From Sacculina carcini (taxonomy: Eukaryota > Arthropoda > Thecostraca > Sacculinidae): a stretch of 64,000 bases of DNA. Where the stretch lies: NCBI GenBank assembly GCA_916048095.2, contig OU696592.1, positions 7,327,427 through 7,391,426 on the forward strand, in the 5' to 3' direction. Positions 39,438 to 54,400 of the stretch are shown here, piece after piece; positions within the stretch are counted from its first letter, which is position 1, and each line of letters begins with the position of its first letter. The notes below the pieces were generated by a model. It did not search any database. It was not told the DNA's origin and saw only the letters and a program-made list of their open reading frames with translations. The translations under genes and the position numbers were made by a program.

Positions 39438-41879
39438 GGTAACACTTAGGTAACACTTGGGTAACACTTAGGTTACACTTAGGTAACACTTAGGGCACAC
39501 TTAGGTAACACTTAGGGCACACTTAGGTAACAGTTAGGGCACACTTAGGTAACACTTAGGGCACACTTAGGTAACACTTAGGGCACACTTAGGTAACACT
39601 TAGGGCACACTTAGGGCACACTTAGGTAACACTTAGGGCACACTTAGGTAACACTTAGGGCACACCTAGGTAACACTTAGGGCACACTTAGGGCACACTT
39701 AGGGCACACTTAGGTAACACTTAGGTAACACTTAGGGCACACTTAGGTAACACTTAGGGCACACTTAGGTAACACTTAGGGCACAGTTAGGTAACACTTA
39801 GGGCACACTTAGGTAACACTTAGGTAACACTTAGGTAACACTTAGGTAACACTTAGGTAACACTTAGGTAACACTTAGGGCACACTTAGGTAACACTTAG
39901 GGCACACTTAGGTAACACTTAGGGCACACTTAGGTAACACTTAGGTAACACTTAGGTAACGCTTAGGGCACACTTAGGTAACACTTAGGTCACACTTAGG
40001 TAACACTTAGGTAACACTTAGGTAACACTTAGGGCACACTTAGGGCACACTTAGGTAACACTTAGGGCACACTTAGGTAACACTTAGGGCACACTTAGGT
40101 AACACTTATGTAACACTTAGGTAACACTTAGGTAACACTTAGGTAACACTTAGGTAACACTTAGGTAACACTTAGGTAACACTTAGGTAACACTTAGGTA
40201 ACACTTAGGGTACACTTAGGTAACACTTAGGGCACACTTAGGTAACACTTAGGGCACACTTAGGTAACACTTAGGGCACACTTAGGTAACACTTAGGGAA
40301 CACTTAGGTAACAGTTAGGGCACACTTAGGTAACACTTAGGTAACACTTAGGTAACAGTTAGGGCACACTTAGGTAACACTTAGGGCACACTTAGGTAAC
40401 ACTTAGGTAACACTTAGGTAACACTTAGGTAACACTTAGGGCACACTTAGGTAACAGTTAGGGCACACTTAGGTAACACTTGGGTAACACTTAGGTAACA
40501 CTTGGGTAACACTTAGGTTACACTTAGGTAACACTTAGGGCACACTTAGGTAACACTTAGGGCACACTTAGGTAACAGTTAGGGCACACTTAGGTAACAC
40601 TTAGGGCACACTTAGGTAACACTTAGGGCACACTTAGGTAACACTTAGGGCACACTTAGGGCACACTTAGGTAACACTTAGGGCACACTTAGGTAACACT
40701 TAGGGCACACCTAGGTAACACTTAGGGCACACTTAGGGCACACTTAGGGCACACTTAGGTAACACTTAGGTAACACTTAGGGCACACTTAGGTAACACTT
40801 AGGGCACACTTAGGTAACACTTAGGGCACAGTTAGGTAACACTTAGGGCACACTTAGGTAACACTTAGGTAACACTTAGGTAACACTTAGGTAACACTTA
40901 GGTAACACTTAGGTAACACTTAGATAACACCTAGGGCACACTTAGGGCACACTTAGGTAACACTTAGGTAACACTTAGGGCACACTTAGGTAACACTTAG
41001 GGCACACTTAGGTAACACTTAGGTAACACTTAGGTAACACTTAGGTAACACTTAGGTAACACTTAGGGCACACTTAGGTAACACTTAGGGCACACTTAGG
41101 TAACACTTAGGGCACACTTAGGTAACACTTAGGTAACACTTAGGTAACGCTTAGGGCACACTTAGGTAACACTTAGGTCACACTTAGGTAACACTTAGGT
41201 AACACTTAGGTAACACTTAGGGCACACTTAGGGCACACTTAGGTAACACTTAGGGCACACTTAGGTAACACTTAGGGCACACTTAGGTAACACTTATGTA
41301 ACACTTAGGTAACACTTAGGTAACACTTAGGTAACACTTAGGTAACACTTAGGTAACACTTAGGTAACACTTAGGTAACACTTAGGTAACACTTAGGTAA
41401 CACTTAGGGTACACTTAGGTAACACTTAGGGCACACTTAGGTAACACTTAGGGCACACTTAGGTAACACTTAGGGCACACTTAGGTAACACTTAGGGCAC
41501 ACTTAGGTAACAGTTAGGGCACACTTAGGTAACACTTAGGGCACACTTAGGTAACACTTAGGGCACACTTAGGTAACACTTAGGGCACACTTAGGGCACA
41601 CTTAGGTAACACTTAGGGCACACTTAGGTAACACTTAGGGCACACCTAGGTAACACTTAGGGCACACTTAGGGCACACTTAGGGCACACTTAGGTAACAG
41701 TTAGGGCACACTTAGGTAACACTTAGGGCACACTTAGGTAACACTTAGGTAACACTTGGGTAACACTTAGGTAACACTTAGGTAACACTTAGGGCACACT
41801 TAGGTAACACTTAGGTAACGCTTAGGGCACACTTAGGTAACACTTAGGTCACACTTAGGTAACACTTAGGTAACACTTA

Positions 41880-44020
41880 GGTAACACTTAGGTAACACTT
41901 AGGTAACACTTAGGTAACACTTAGGGCACACTTAGGGCACACTTAGGTAACACTTAGGTAACACTTAGGGCACACTTAGGTAACACTTAGGGCACACTTA
42001 GGTAACACTTAGGTAATACTTAGGTAACACTTAGGTAACACTTAGGGCACACTTAGGTAACAGTTAGGGCACACTTAGGTAACACTTGGGTAACACTTAG
42101 GTAACACTTGGGTAACACTTAGGTTACACTTAGGTAACACTTAGGGCACACTTAGGTAACACTTAGGGCACACTTAGGTAACAGTTAGGGCACACTTAGG
42201 TAACACTTAGGGCACACTTAGGTAACACTTAGGGCACACTTAGGTAACACTTAGGGCACACTTAGGGCACACTTAGGTAACACTTAGGGCACACTTAGGT
42301 AACACTTAGGGCACACCTAGGTAACACTTAGGGCACACTTAGGGCACACTTAGGGCACACTTAGGTAACACTTAGGTAACACTTAGGGCACACTTAGGTA
42401 ACACTTAGGGCACACTTAGGTAACACTTAGGGCACAGTTAGGTAACACTTAGGGCACACTTAGGTAACACTTAGGTAACACTTAGGTAACACTTAGGTAA
42501 CACTTAGGTAACACTTAGATAACACCTAGGGCACACTTAGGGCACACTTAGGTAACACTTAGGTAACACTTAGGGCACACTTAGGTAACACTTAGGGCAC
42601 ACTTAGGTAACACTTAGGTAACACTTAGGTAACACTTAGGTAACACTTAGGAAACACTTAGGGCACACTTAGGTAACACTTAGGGCACACTTAGGTAACA
42701 CTTAGGGCACACTTAGGTAACACTTAGGTAACACTTAGGTAACACTTAGGGCACACTTAGGTAACACTTAGGTCACACTTAGGTAACACTTAGGTAACAC
42801 TTAGGTAACACTTAGGGCACACTTAGGGCACACTTAGGTAACACTTAGGGCACACTTAGGTAACACTTAGGGCACACTTAGGTAACACTTATGTAACACT
42901 TAGGTAACACTTAGGTAACACTTAGGTAACACTTAGGTAACACTTAGGTAACACTTAGGTAACACTTAGGTAACACTTAGGTAACACTTAGGGTACACTT
43001 AGGTAACACTTAGGGCACACTTAGGTAACACTTAGGGCACACTTAGGTAACACTTAGGGCACACTTAGGTAACACTTAGGGAACACTTAGGTAACAGTTA
43101 GGGCACACTTAGGTAACACTTAGGTAACACTTAGGTAACAGTTAGGGCACACTTAGGTAACACTTAGGGCACACTTAGGTAAAACTTAGGACACACTGAG
43201 GTAACACTTAGGGCACACTTAGGTAACACTTAGGGCACACTTAGGTAACACTTAGGTAACACTTAGGTAACACTTAGGTAACACCTAGGGCACACTTAGG
43301 GCACACTTAGGTAACACTTAGGGCACACTTAGGTAACACTTAGGTAACACTTAGGTAACACTTAGGTAACACTTAGGTAACACTTAGGGCACACTTAGGG
43401 CACACTTAGGTAACACTTAGGTAACACTTAGGGCACACTTAGGTAACACTTAGGGCACACTTAGGTAACACTTAGGTAACACTTAGGTAACACTTAGGTA
43501 ACACTTAGGGCACACTTAGGTAACAGTTAGGGCACACTTAGGTAACACTTGGGTAACACTTAGGTAACACTTGGGTAACACTTAGGTTACACTTAGGTAA
43601 CACTTAGGGCACACTTAGGTAACACTTAGGGCACACTTAGGTAACAGTTAGGGCAGACTTAGGTAACACTTAGGGCACACTTAGGTAAAACTTAGGGCAC
43701 ACTTAGGTAACACTTAGGGCACACTTAGGGCACACTTAGGTAACACTTAGTTCACACTTAGGTAACACTTAGGGCACACCTAGGTAACACTTAGGGCACA
43801 CTTAGGGCACACTTAGGGCACACTTAGGTAACACTTAGGTAACACTTAGGGCACACTTAGGTAACACTTAGGGCACACTTAGGTAACACTTAGGGCACAG
43901 TTAGGTAACACTTAGGGCACACTTAGGTAACACTTAGGTAACACTTAGGTAACACTTAGGTAACACTTAGGTAACACTTAGATAACACCTAGGGCACACT
44001 TAGGGCACACTTAGGTAACA
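41880..44020 (+). repeat. Segmental duplicate block, partner of 26,840-28,980
   Basis: This is the right-hand partner of the pair at offset 15,040 bp. Private changes seen here include GGTAATACTTAGG near 42,014, GGAAACAC near 42,651, GGGCAGAC near 43,655, GGTAAAACTTAGGGC near 43,687 and AGTTCACAC near 43,750. The match ends after GATAACACC at 43,980, where this copy jumps to AACGCTT about 200 bp sooner than its partner does. Confidence 0.76.
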
Positions 44021-45349
44021 CTTAGGTAACGCTTAGGGCACACTTAGGTAACACTTAGGTCACACTTAGGTAACACTTAGGTAACACTTAGGTAACACTT
44101 AGGGCACACTTAGGGCACACTTAGGTAACACTTAGGGCACACTTAGGTAACACTTAGGGCACACTTAGGTAACACTTATGTAACACTTAGGTAACACTTA
44201 GGTAACACATAGGTAACACTTAGGTAACACTTAGGTAACACTTAGGTAACACTTAGGTAACACTTAGGTAACACTTAGGGCACACTTAGGTAACACTTAG
44301 GGCACACTTAGGTAACACTTAGGGAACACTTAGGTAACAGTTAGGGCACACTTAGGTAACACTTAGGTAACACTTAGGTAACAGTTAGGGCACACTTAGG
44401 TAACACTTAGGGCACACTTAGGTAACACTTAGGTAACACTTAGGTAACGCTTAGGGCACACTTAGGTAACACTTAGGTCACACTTAGGTAACACTTAGGT
44501 AACACTTAGGTAACACTTAGGGCACACTTAGGGCACACTTAGGTAACACTTAGGGCACACTTAGGTAACACTTAGGGCACACTTAGGTAACACTTATGTA
44601 ACACTTAGGTAACACTTAGGTAACACATAGGTAACACTTAGGTAACACTTAGGTAACACTTAGGTAACACTTAGGTAACACTTAGGTAACACTTAGGTAA
44701 CACTTAGGGTACACTTAGGTAACACTTAGGGCACACTTAGGTAACACTTAGGGCACACTTAGGTAACACTTAGGGCACACTTAGGTAACACTTAGGGAAC
44801 ACTTAGGTAACAGTTAGGGCACACTTAGGTAACACTTAGGTAACACTTAGGTAACAGTTAGGGCACACTTAGGTAACACTTAGGGCACACTTAGGTAAAA
44901 CTTAGGACACACTGAGGTAACACTTAGGGCACACTTAGGTAACACTTAGGGCACACTTAGGTAACACTTAGGTAACACTTAGGTAACACTTAGGTAACAC
45001 CTAGGGCACACTTAGGGCACACTTAGGTAACACTTAGGTAACACTTAGGGCACACTTAGGTAACACTTAGGGCACACTTAGGTAACACTTAGGTAACACT
45101 TAGGTAACACTTAGGTAACACTTAGGTAACACTTAGGGCACACTTAGGTAACACTTAGGGCACACTTAGGTAACACTTAGGGCACACTTAGGTAACACTT
45201 AGGTAACACTTAGGTAACGCTTAGGTAACACTTAGGTAACACTTAGGTCACACTTAGGTAACACTTAGGTAACACTTAGGTAACACTTAGGGCACACTTA
45301 GGTAACACTTAGGGCACACTTAGGTAACACTTAGGGCACACTTAGGTAA

Positions 45350-48300
45350 CACTTATGTAACACTTAGGGCACACTTAGGTAACACTTAGGTAACACTTAG
45401 GGCGCACTTAGGTAACACTTAAGAAACACTTAGGTAACACTTAGGTAACACTTAGGTAACACTTAGGTAACACTTAGGGCACACTTAGGTAACAGTTAGG
45501 GCACACTTAGGGCACACTTAGGTAACACTTAGGTAACACTTAGGGCACACTTAGGTAACAGTTAGGGCACACTTAGGTAACACTTGGGTAACACTTAGGT
45601 AACACTTGGGTAACACTTAGGTTACACTTAGGTAACACTTAGGGCACACTTAGGTAACACTTAGGGCACACTTAGGTAACAGTTAGGGCACACTTAGGTA
45701 ACACTTAGGGCACACTTAGGTAACACTTAGGGCACACTTAGGTAACACTTAGGGCACACTTAGGGCACACTTAGGTAACACTTAGGGCACACTTAGGTAA
45801 CACTTAGGGCACACCTAGGTAACACTTAGGGCACACTTAGGGCACACTTAGGGCACACTTAGGTAACACTTAGGTAACACTTAGGGCACACTTAGGTAAC
45901 ACTTAGGGCACACTTAGGTAACACTTAGGGCACAGTTAGGTAACACTTAGGGCACACTTAGGTAACACTTAGGTAACACTGAGGTAACACTTAGGTAACA
46001 CTTAGGTAACACTTAGGTAACACTTAGGGCACACTTAGGGCACACTTAGGTAACACTTAGGGCACACTTAGGGCACACTTAGGTAACACTTAGGGCACAC
46101 TTAGGTAACACTTAGGGCACACTTAGGTAACACTTATGTAACACTTAAGTAACACTTAGGTAACACTTAGGGCACACTTAGGTAACACTTAGGGCACATT
46201 TAGGTAACAGTTAGGGCACACTTAGGTAACACTTAGGGCACACTTAGGTAACACTTAGGGCACACTTAGGTAACAGTTAGGGCACACTTAGGTAACACTT
46301 AGGGCACACTTAGGTAACACTTAGGTAACACTTGGGTAACACTTAGGTAACACTTAGGTAACACTTAGGGCACACTTAGGTAACACTTAGGGCACACTTA
46401 GGTAACACTTAGGGCACAGTTAGGTAACACTTAGGGCACACTTAGGTAACACTTAGGTAACACTTAGGTAACACTTAGGTAACACTTAGGTAACACTTAG
46501 GTAACACTTAGGTAACACTTAGGGCACACTTAGGGCACACTTAGGTAACACTTAGGTAACACTTAGGGCACACTTAGGTAACACTTAGGGCACACTTAGG
46601 TAACACTTAGGTAACACTTAGGTAACACTTAGGTAACACTTAGGGCACACTTAGGTAACAGTTAGGGCACACTTAGGTAACACTTGGGTAACACTTAGGT
46701 AACACTTGGGTAACACTTAGGTTACACTTAGGTAACACTTAGGGCACACTTAGGTAACACTTAGGGCACACTTAGGTAACAGTTAGGGCACACTTAGGTA
46801 ACACTTAGGGCACACTTAGGTAACACTTAGGGCACACTTAGGTAACACTTAGGGCACACTTAGGGCACACTTAGGTAACACTTAGGGCACACTTAGGTAA
46901 CACTTAGGGCACACCTAGGTAACACTTAGGGCACACTTAGGGCACACTTAGGGCACACTTAGGTAACACTTAGGTAACACTTAGGGCACACTTAGGTAAC
47001 ACTTAGGGCACACTTAGGTAACACTTAGGGCACACTTAGGTAACACTTAGGGCACACTTAGGTAACACTTAGGTAACACTTAGGTAACACTTAGGTAACA
47101 CTTAGGTAACACTTAGGTAACACTTAGATAACACCTAGGGCACACTTAGGGCACACTTAGGTAACACTTAGGTAACACTTAGGGCACACTTAGGTAACAC
47201 TTAGGGCACACTTAGGTAACACTTAGGTAACACTTAGGTAACACTTAGGTAACACTTAGGGCACACTTAGGTAACACTTAGGGCACACTTAGGTAACACT
47301 TAGGGCACACTTAGGTAACACTTAGGTAACACTTAGGTAACGCTTAGGGCACACTTAGGTAACACTTAGGTCACACTTAGGTAACACTTAGGTAACACTT
47401 AGGTAACACTTAGGGCACACTTAGGGCACACTTAGGTAACACTTAGGGCACACTTAGGTAACACTTAGGGCACACTTAGGTAACACTTATGTAACACTTA
47501 GGTAACACTTAGGTAACACTTAGGTAACACTTAGGTAACACTTAGGTAACACTTAGGTAACACTTAGGTAACACTTAGGTAACACTTAGGGTACACTTAG
47601 GTAACACTTAGGGCACACTTAGGTAACACTTAGGGCACACTTAGGTAACACTTAGGGCACACTTAGGTAACACTTAGGGCACACTTAGGTAACACTTAGG
47701 TAACACTTAGGTAACACTTAGGTAACACTTAGGTAACACTTAGGGCACACTTAGGTAACAGTTAGGGCACACTTAGGTAACACTTGGGTAACACTTAGGT
47801 AACACTTGGGTAACACTTAGGTTACACTTAGGTAACACTTAGGGCACACTTAGGTAACACTTAGGGCACACTTAGGTAACAGTTAGGGCACACTTAGGTA
47901 ACACTTAGGGCACACTTAGGTAACACTTAGGGCACACTTAGGTAACACTTAGGGCACACTTAGGGCACACCTAGGTAACACTTAGGGCACACTTAGGTAA
48001 CACTTAGGGCACACCTAGGTAACACTTAGGGCACACTTAGGGCACACTTAGGGCACACTTAGGTAACACTTAGGTAACACTTAGGGCACACTTAGGTAAC
48101 ACTTAGGGCACACTTAGGTAACACTTAGGGCACACTTAGGTAACACTTAGGGCACACTTAGGTAACACTTAGGTAACACTTAGGGCGCACTTAGGTAACA
48201 CTTAAGAAACACTTAGGTAACACTTAGGTAACACTTAGGTAACACTTAGGTAACACTTAGGGCACACTTAGGTAACAGTTAGGGCACACTTAGGGCACAC

Positions 48301-49600
48301 TTAGGTAACACTTAGGTAACACTTAGGGCACACTTAGGTAACAGTTAGGGCACACTTAGGTAACACTTGGGTAACACTTAGGTAACACTTGGGTAACACT
48401 TAGGTTACACTTAGGTAACACTTAGGGCACACTTAGGTAACACTTAGGGCACACTTAGGTAACAGTTAGGGCACACTTAGGTAACACTTAGGGCACACTT
48501 AGGTAACACTTAGGGCACACTTAGGTAACACTTAGGGCACACTTAGGGCACACTTAGGTAACACTTAGGGCACACTTAGGTAACACTTAGGGCACACCTA
48601 GGTAACACTTAGGGCACACTTAGGGCACACTTAGGGCACACTTAGGTAACACTTAGGTAACACTTAGGGCACACTTAGGTAACACTTAGGGCACACTTAG
48701 GTAACACTTAGGGCACAGTTAGGTAACACTTAGGGCACACTTAGGTAACACTTAGGTAACACTGAGGTAACACTTAGGTAACACTTAGGTAACACTTAGG
48801 TAACACTTAGGGCACACTTAGGGCACACTTAGGTAACACTTAGGGCACACTTAGGGCACACTTAGGTAACACTTAGGGCACACTTAGGTAACACTTAGGG
48901 CACACTTAGGTAACACTTATGTAACACTTAAGTAACACTTAGGTAACACTTAGGGCACACTTAGGTAACACTTAGGGCACATTTAGGTAACAGTTAGGGC
49001 ACACTTAGGTAACACTTAGGGCACACTTAGGTAACACTTAGGGCACACTTAGGTAACAGTTAGGGCACACTTAGGTAACACTTAGGGCACACTTAGGTAA
49101 CACTTGGGTAACACTTAGGTAACACTTAGGTAACACTTAGGGCACACTTAGGTAACACTTAGGGCACACTTAGGTAACACTTAGGGCACAGTTAGGTAAC
49201 ACTTAGGGCACACTTAGGTAACACTTAGGTAACACTTAGGTAACACTTAGGTAACACTTAGGTAACACTTAGGTAACACTTAGGTAACACTTAGGGCACA
49301 CTTAGGGCACACTTAGGTAACACTTAGGTAACACTTAGGGCACACTTAGGTAACACTTAGGGCACACTTAGGTAACACTTAGGTAACACTTAGGTAACAC
49401 TTAGGTAACACTTAGGGCACACTTAGGTAACAGTTAGGGCACACTTAGGTAACACTTGGGTAACACTTAGGTAACACTTGGGTAACACTTAGGTTACACT
49501 TAGGTAACACTTAGGGCACACTTAGGTAACACTTAGGGCACACTTAGGTAACAGTTAGGGCACACTTAGGTAACACTTAGGGCACACTTAGGTAACACTT
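45350..49600 (+). repeat. Segmental duplicate block, partner of 55,040-59,300
   Basis: About 4.2 kb is repeated at an offset of 9,691 bp, exactly 881 units. GGCGCAC at 45,401 pairs with 55,092, GGTTACAC at 45,620 with 55,311, and GGTTACAC at 48,403 with 58,094; at 49,492 the pairing with 59,194 shows 9,702 bp, one unit more. The module order is head with tail X, head with tail Y, head with tail Z, head with tail X, head. The unchanged spacing over 2.8 kb suggests a recent copy. Confidence 0.85.
45620..48403 (+). repeat. 1,100-bp (100-unit) higher-order repeat with alternative tails
   Basis: GGTTACAC heads at 45,620, 46,720 and 47,820 are spaced exactly 1,100 bp, and the following CACCTAGG units at about 45,813, 46,913 and 48,013 keep that spacing. 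Each head reads almost the same for about 330-340 bp. After that the cycles differ: the first has CACTGAGG and CTTATGTAACACTTAAG (tail X); the second has GATAACACC, AACGCTT, GGTCACAC, CTTATG and GGGTACAC (tail Y); the third has GGCGCAC and CTTAAGAAAC (tail Z) and is shorter, meeting the next head at 48,403. Confidence 0.85.
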
Positions 49601-51079
49601 AGGGCACACTTAGGTAACACTTAGGTAACACTTAGGGTACACTTAGGTAACACTTAGGGCACACTTAGGTAACACTTAGGGCACACTTAGGTAACACTTA
49701 GGGCACACTTAGGTAACACTTAGGGCACACTTAGGTAACACTTAGGTAACACTTAGGTAACACTTAGGTAACACTTAGGTAACACTTAGGGCACACTTAG
49801 GTAACAGTTAGGGCACACTTAGGTAACACTTGGGTAACACTTAGGTAACACTTGGGTAACACTTAGGTTACACTTAGGTAACACTTAGGGCACACTTAGG
49901 TAACACTTAGGGCACACTTAGGTAACAGTTAGGGCACACTTAGGTAACACTTAGGGCACACTTAGGTAACACTTAGGGCACACTTAGGTAACACTTAGGG
50001 CACACTTAGGGCACACCTAGGTAACACTTAGGGCACACTTAGGTAACACTTAGGGCACACCTAGGTAACACTTAGGGCACACTTAGGGCACACTTAGGGC
50101 ACACTTAGGTAACACTTAGGTAACACTTAGGGCACACTTAGGTAACACTTAGGGCACACTTAGGTAACACTTAGGGCACACTTAGGTAACACTTAGGGCA
50201 CACTTAGGTAACACTTAGGTAACACTTAGGGCGCACTTAGGTAACACTTAAGAAACACTTAGGTAACACTTAGGTAACACTTAGGTAACACTTAGGTAAC
50301 ACTTAGGGCACACTTAGGTAACAGTTAGGGCACACTTAGGGCACACTTAGGTAACACTTAGGTAACACTTAGGGCACACTTAGGTAACAGTTAGGGCACA
50401 CTTAGGTAACACTTGGGTAACACTTAGGTAACACTTGGGTAACACTTAGGTTACACTTAGGTAACACTTAGGGCACACTTAGGTAACACTTAGGGCACAC
50501 TTAGGTAACAGTTAGGGCACACTTAGGTAACACTTAGGGCACACTTAGGTAACACTTAGGGCACACTTAGGTAACACTTAGGGCACACTTAGGGCACACT
50601 TAGGTAACACTTAGGGCACACTTAGGTAACACTTAGGGCACACCTAGGTAACACTTAGGGCACACTTAGGGCACACTTAGGGCACACTTAGGTAACACTT
50701 AGGTAACACTTAGGGCACACTTAGGTAACACTTAGGGCACACTTAGGTAACACTTAGGGCACAGTTAGGTAACACTTAGGGCACACTTAGGTAACACTTA
50801 GGTAACACTGAGGTAACACTTAGGTAACACTTAGGTAACACTTAGGTAACACTTAGGGCACACTTAGGGCACACTTAGGTAACACTTAGGGCACACTTAG
50901 GGCACACTTAGGTAACACTTAGGGCACACTTAGGTAACACTTAGGGCACACTTAGGTAACACTTATGTAACACTTAAGTAACACTTAGGTAACACTTAGG
51001 GCACACTTAGGTAACACTTAGGGCACATTTAGGTAACAGTTAGGGCACACTTAGGTAACACTTAGGGCACACTTAGGTA

Positions 51080-54000
51080 ACACTTAGGGCACACTTAGGT
51101 AACACTTAGGTAACACTTAGGTAACACTTAGGTAACACTTAGGGCACACTTAGGTAACAGTTAGGGCACACTTAGGTAACACTTGGGTAACACTTAGGTA
51201 ACACTTGGGTAACACTTAGGTTACACTTAGGTAACACTTAGGGCACACTTAGGTAACACTTAGGGCACACTTAGGTAACAGTTAGGGCACACTTAGGTAA
51301 CACTTAGGGCACACTTAGGTAACACTTAGGGCACACTTAGGTAACACTTAGGGCACACTTAGGGCACACTTAGGTAACACTTAGGGCACACTTAGGTAAC
51401 ACTTAGGGCACACCTAGGTAACACTTAGGGCACACTTAGGGCACACTTAGGGCACACTTAGGTAACACTTAGGTAACACTTAGGGCACACTTAGGTAACA
51501 CTTAGGGCACACTTAGGTAACACTTAGGGCACAGTTAGGTAACACTTAGGGCACACTTAGGTAACACTTAGGTAACACTTAGGTAACACTTAGGTAACAC
51601 TTAGGTAACACTTAGATAACACCTAGGGCACACTTAGGGCACACTTAGGTAACACTTAGGTAACACTTAGGGCACACTTAGGTAACACTTAGGGCACACT
51701 TAGGTAACACTTAGGTAACACTTAGGTAACACTTAGGTAACACTTAGGTAACACTTAGGGCACACTTAGGTAACACTTAGGGCACACTTAGGTAACACTT
51801 AGGGCACACTTAAGTAACACTTAGGTAACACTTAGGTAACACTTAGGGCACACTTAGGTAACACTTAGGTCACACTTAGGTAACACTTAGGTAACACTTA
51901 GGTAACACTTAGGGCACACTTAGGGCACACTTAGGTAACACTTAGGGCACACTTAGGTAACACTTAGGGCACACTTAGGTAACACTTAGGGCACACTTAG
52001 GTAACACTTAGGGCACACTTAGGTAACACTTAGGGCACAGTTAGGTAACACTTAGGGCACACTTAGGTAACACTTAGGTAACACTTAGGTAACACTTAGG
52101 TAACACTTAGATAACACCTAGGGCACACTTAGGGCACACTTAGGTAACACTTAGGTAACACTTAGGGCACACTTAGGTAACACTTAGGGCACACTTAGGT
52201 AACACTTAGGTAACACTTAGGTAACACTTAGGTAACACTTAGGTAACACTTAGGGCACACTTAGGTAACACTTAGGGCACACTTAGGTAACACTTAGGGC
52301 ACACTTAGGTAACACTTAGGTAACACTTAGGTAACGCTTAGGGCACACTTAGGTAACACTTAGGTCACACTTAGGTAACACTTAGGTAACACTTAGGTAA
52401 CACTTAGGGCACACTTAGGGCACACTTAGGTAACACTTAGGGCACACTTAGGTAACACTTAGGGCACACTTAGGTAACACTTATGTAACACTTAGGTAAC
52501 ACTTAGGTAACACTTAGGTAACACTTAGGTAACACTTAGGTAACACTTAGGTAACACTTAGGTAACACTTAGGTAACACTTAGGGTACACTTAGGTAACA
52601 CTTAGGGCACACTTAGGTAACACTTAGGGCACACTTAGGTAACACTTAGGGCACACTTAGGTAACACTTAGGGCACACTTAGGTAACAGTTAGGGCACAC
52701 TTAGGTAACACTTAGGTAACACTTAGGTAACACTTGGGTAACACTTAGGTAACACTTAGGGTACACTTAGGGCACACTTAGGTAACACTTAGGGCACACT
52801 TAGGTAACACTTAGGTAACACTTAGGTAACAGTTAGGGCACACTTAGGTAACACTTAGGGCACACTTAGGTAAAACTTAGGACACACTGAGGTAACACTT
52901 AGGGCACACTTAGGGCACACTTAGGGCACACTTAGGTAACACTTAGGTAACACTTAGGGCACACTTAGGGCACACTTAGGTAACACTTAGGTAACACTTA
53001 GGTAACACTTAGGACACACTTAGGTAACACTTAGGTAACACTTAGGTAACACTTAGGGCACACTTAGGGCACACTTAGGTAACACTTAGGTAACACTTAG
53101 GTAACACTTGGGGCACACTTAGGTAACAGTTAGGGCACACTTAGGTAACAGTTAGGGCACACTTAGGTAACACTTAGGGCACAGTTAGGTAACACTTAGG
53201 GCACACTTAGGTAACACTTAGGTAACACTTAGGTAACACTTAGGTAACACTTAGGTAACACTTAGGTAACACCTAGGGCACACTTAGGGCACACTTAGGT
53301 AACACTTAGGTAACACTTAGGGCACACTTAGGTAACACTTAGGGCACACTTAGGTAACACTTAGGTAACACTTAGGTAACACTTAGGTAACACTTAGGTA
53401 ACACTTAGGTAACACTTAGGGCACACTTAGGTAACACTTAGGGCACACTTAGGTAACACTTAGGGCACACTTAGGTAACACTTAGGTAACACTTAGGTAA
53501 CGCTTAGGTAACACTTAGGTAACACTTAGGTCACACTTAGGTAACACTTAGGTAACACTTAGGTAACACTTAGGGCACACTTAGGTAACACTTAGGTAAC
53601 ACCTAGGGCACACTTAGGGCACACTTAGGTAACACTTAGGGCACACTTAGGTAACACTTAGGTAACACTTAGGTAACACTTAGGTAACACTTAGGTAACA
53701 CTTAGGGCACACTTAGGGCACACTTAGGTAACACTTAGGTAACACTTAGGGCACACTTAGGTAACACTTAGGGCACACTTAGGGCACACTTAGGTAACAC
53801 TTAGGGCACACTTAGGTAACACTTAGGTAACACTTAGGGTACACTGAGGTAACACTTAGGGCACACTTAGGTAACACTTAGGGCACACTTAGGTAACACT
53901 TAGGTAACACTTAGGTAACACTTAGGTAACACCTAGGGCACACTTAGGGCACACTTAGGTAACACTTAGGGCACACTTAGGTAACACTTAGGTAACACTT

Positions 54001-54400
54001 AGGTAACACTTAGGTAACACTTAGGGCACACTTAGGGCACACTTAGGTAACACTTAGGTAACACTTAGGGCACACTTAGGTAACACTTAGGGCACACTTA
54101 GGTAACACTTAGGTAACACTTAGGTAACACTTAGGTAACACTTAGGGCACACTTAGGTAACAGTTAGGGCACACTTAGGTAACACTTGGGTAACACTTAG
54201 GTAACACTTGGGTAACACTTAGGTTACACTTAGGTAACACTTAGGGCACACTTAGGTAACACTTAGGGCACACTTAGGTAACAGTTAGGGCACACTTAGG
54301 TAACACTTAGGGCACACTTAGGTAACACTTAGGGCACACTTAGGTAACACTTAGGGCACACTTAGGGCACACTTAGGTAACACTTAGGGCACACTTAGGT
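51080..54400 (+). repeat. Segmental duplicate block, partner of 59,055-62,390
   Basis: About 3.3 kb recurs at offset 7,975 bp (725 units), rising to 7,986 bp (726 units) after one unit is gained. Pairs are GGTTACAC 51,219 and 59,194, GATAACACC 51,615 and 59,590, GATAACACC 52,110 and 60,096, and GGTTACAC 54,222 and 62,208. The block holds an unusually long stretch without a head module, including two GATAACACC units, two GGGTACAC units, TAAAACTTAGGAC with CACTGAGG, and several CACCTAGGG units. Confidence 0.85.
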
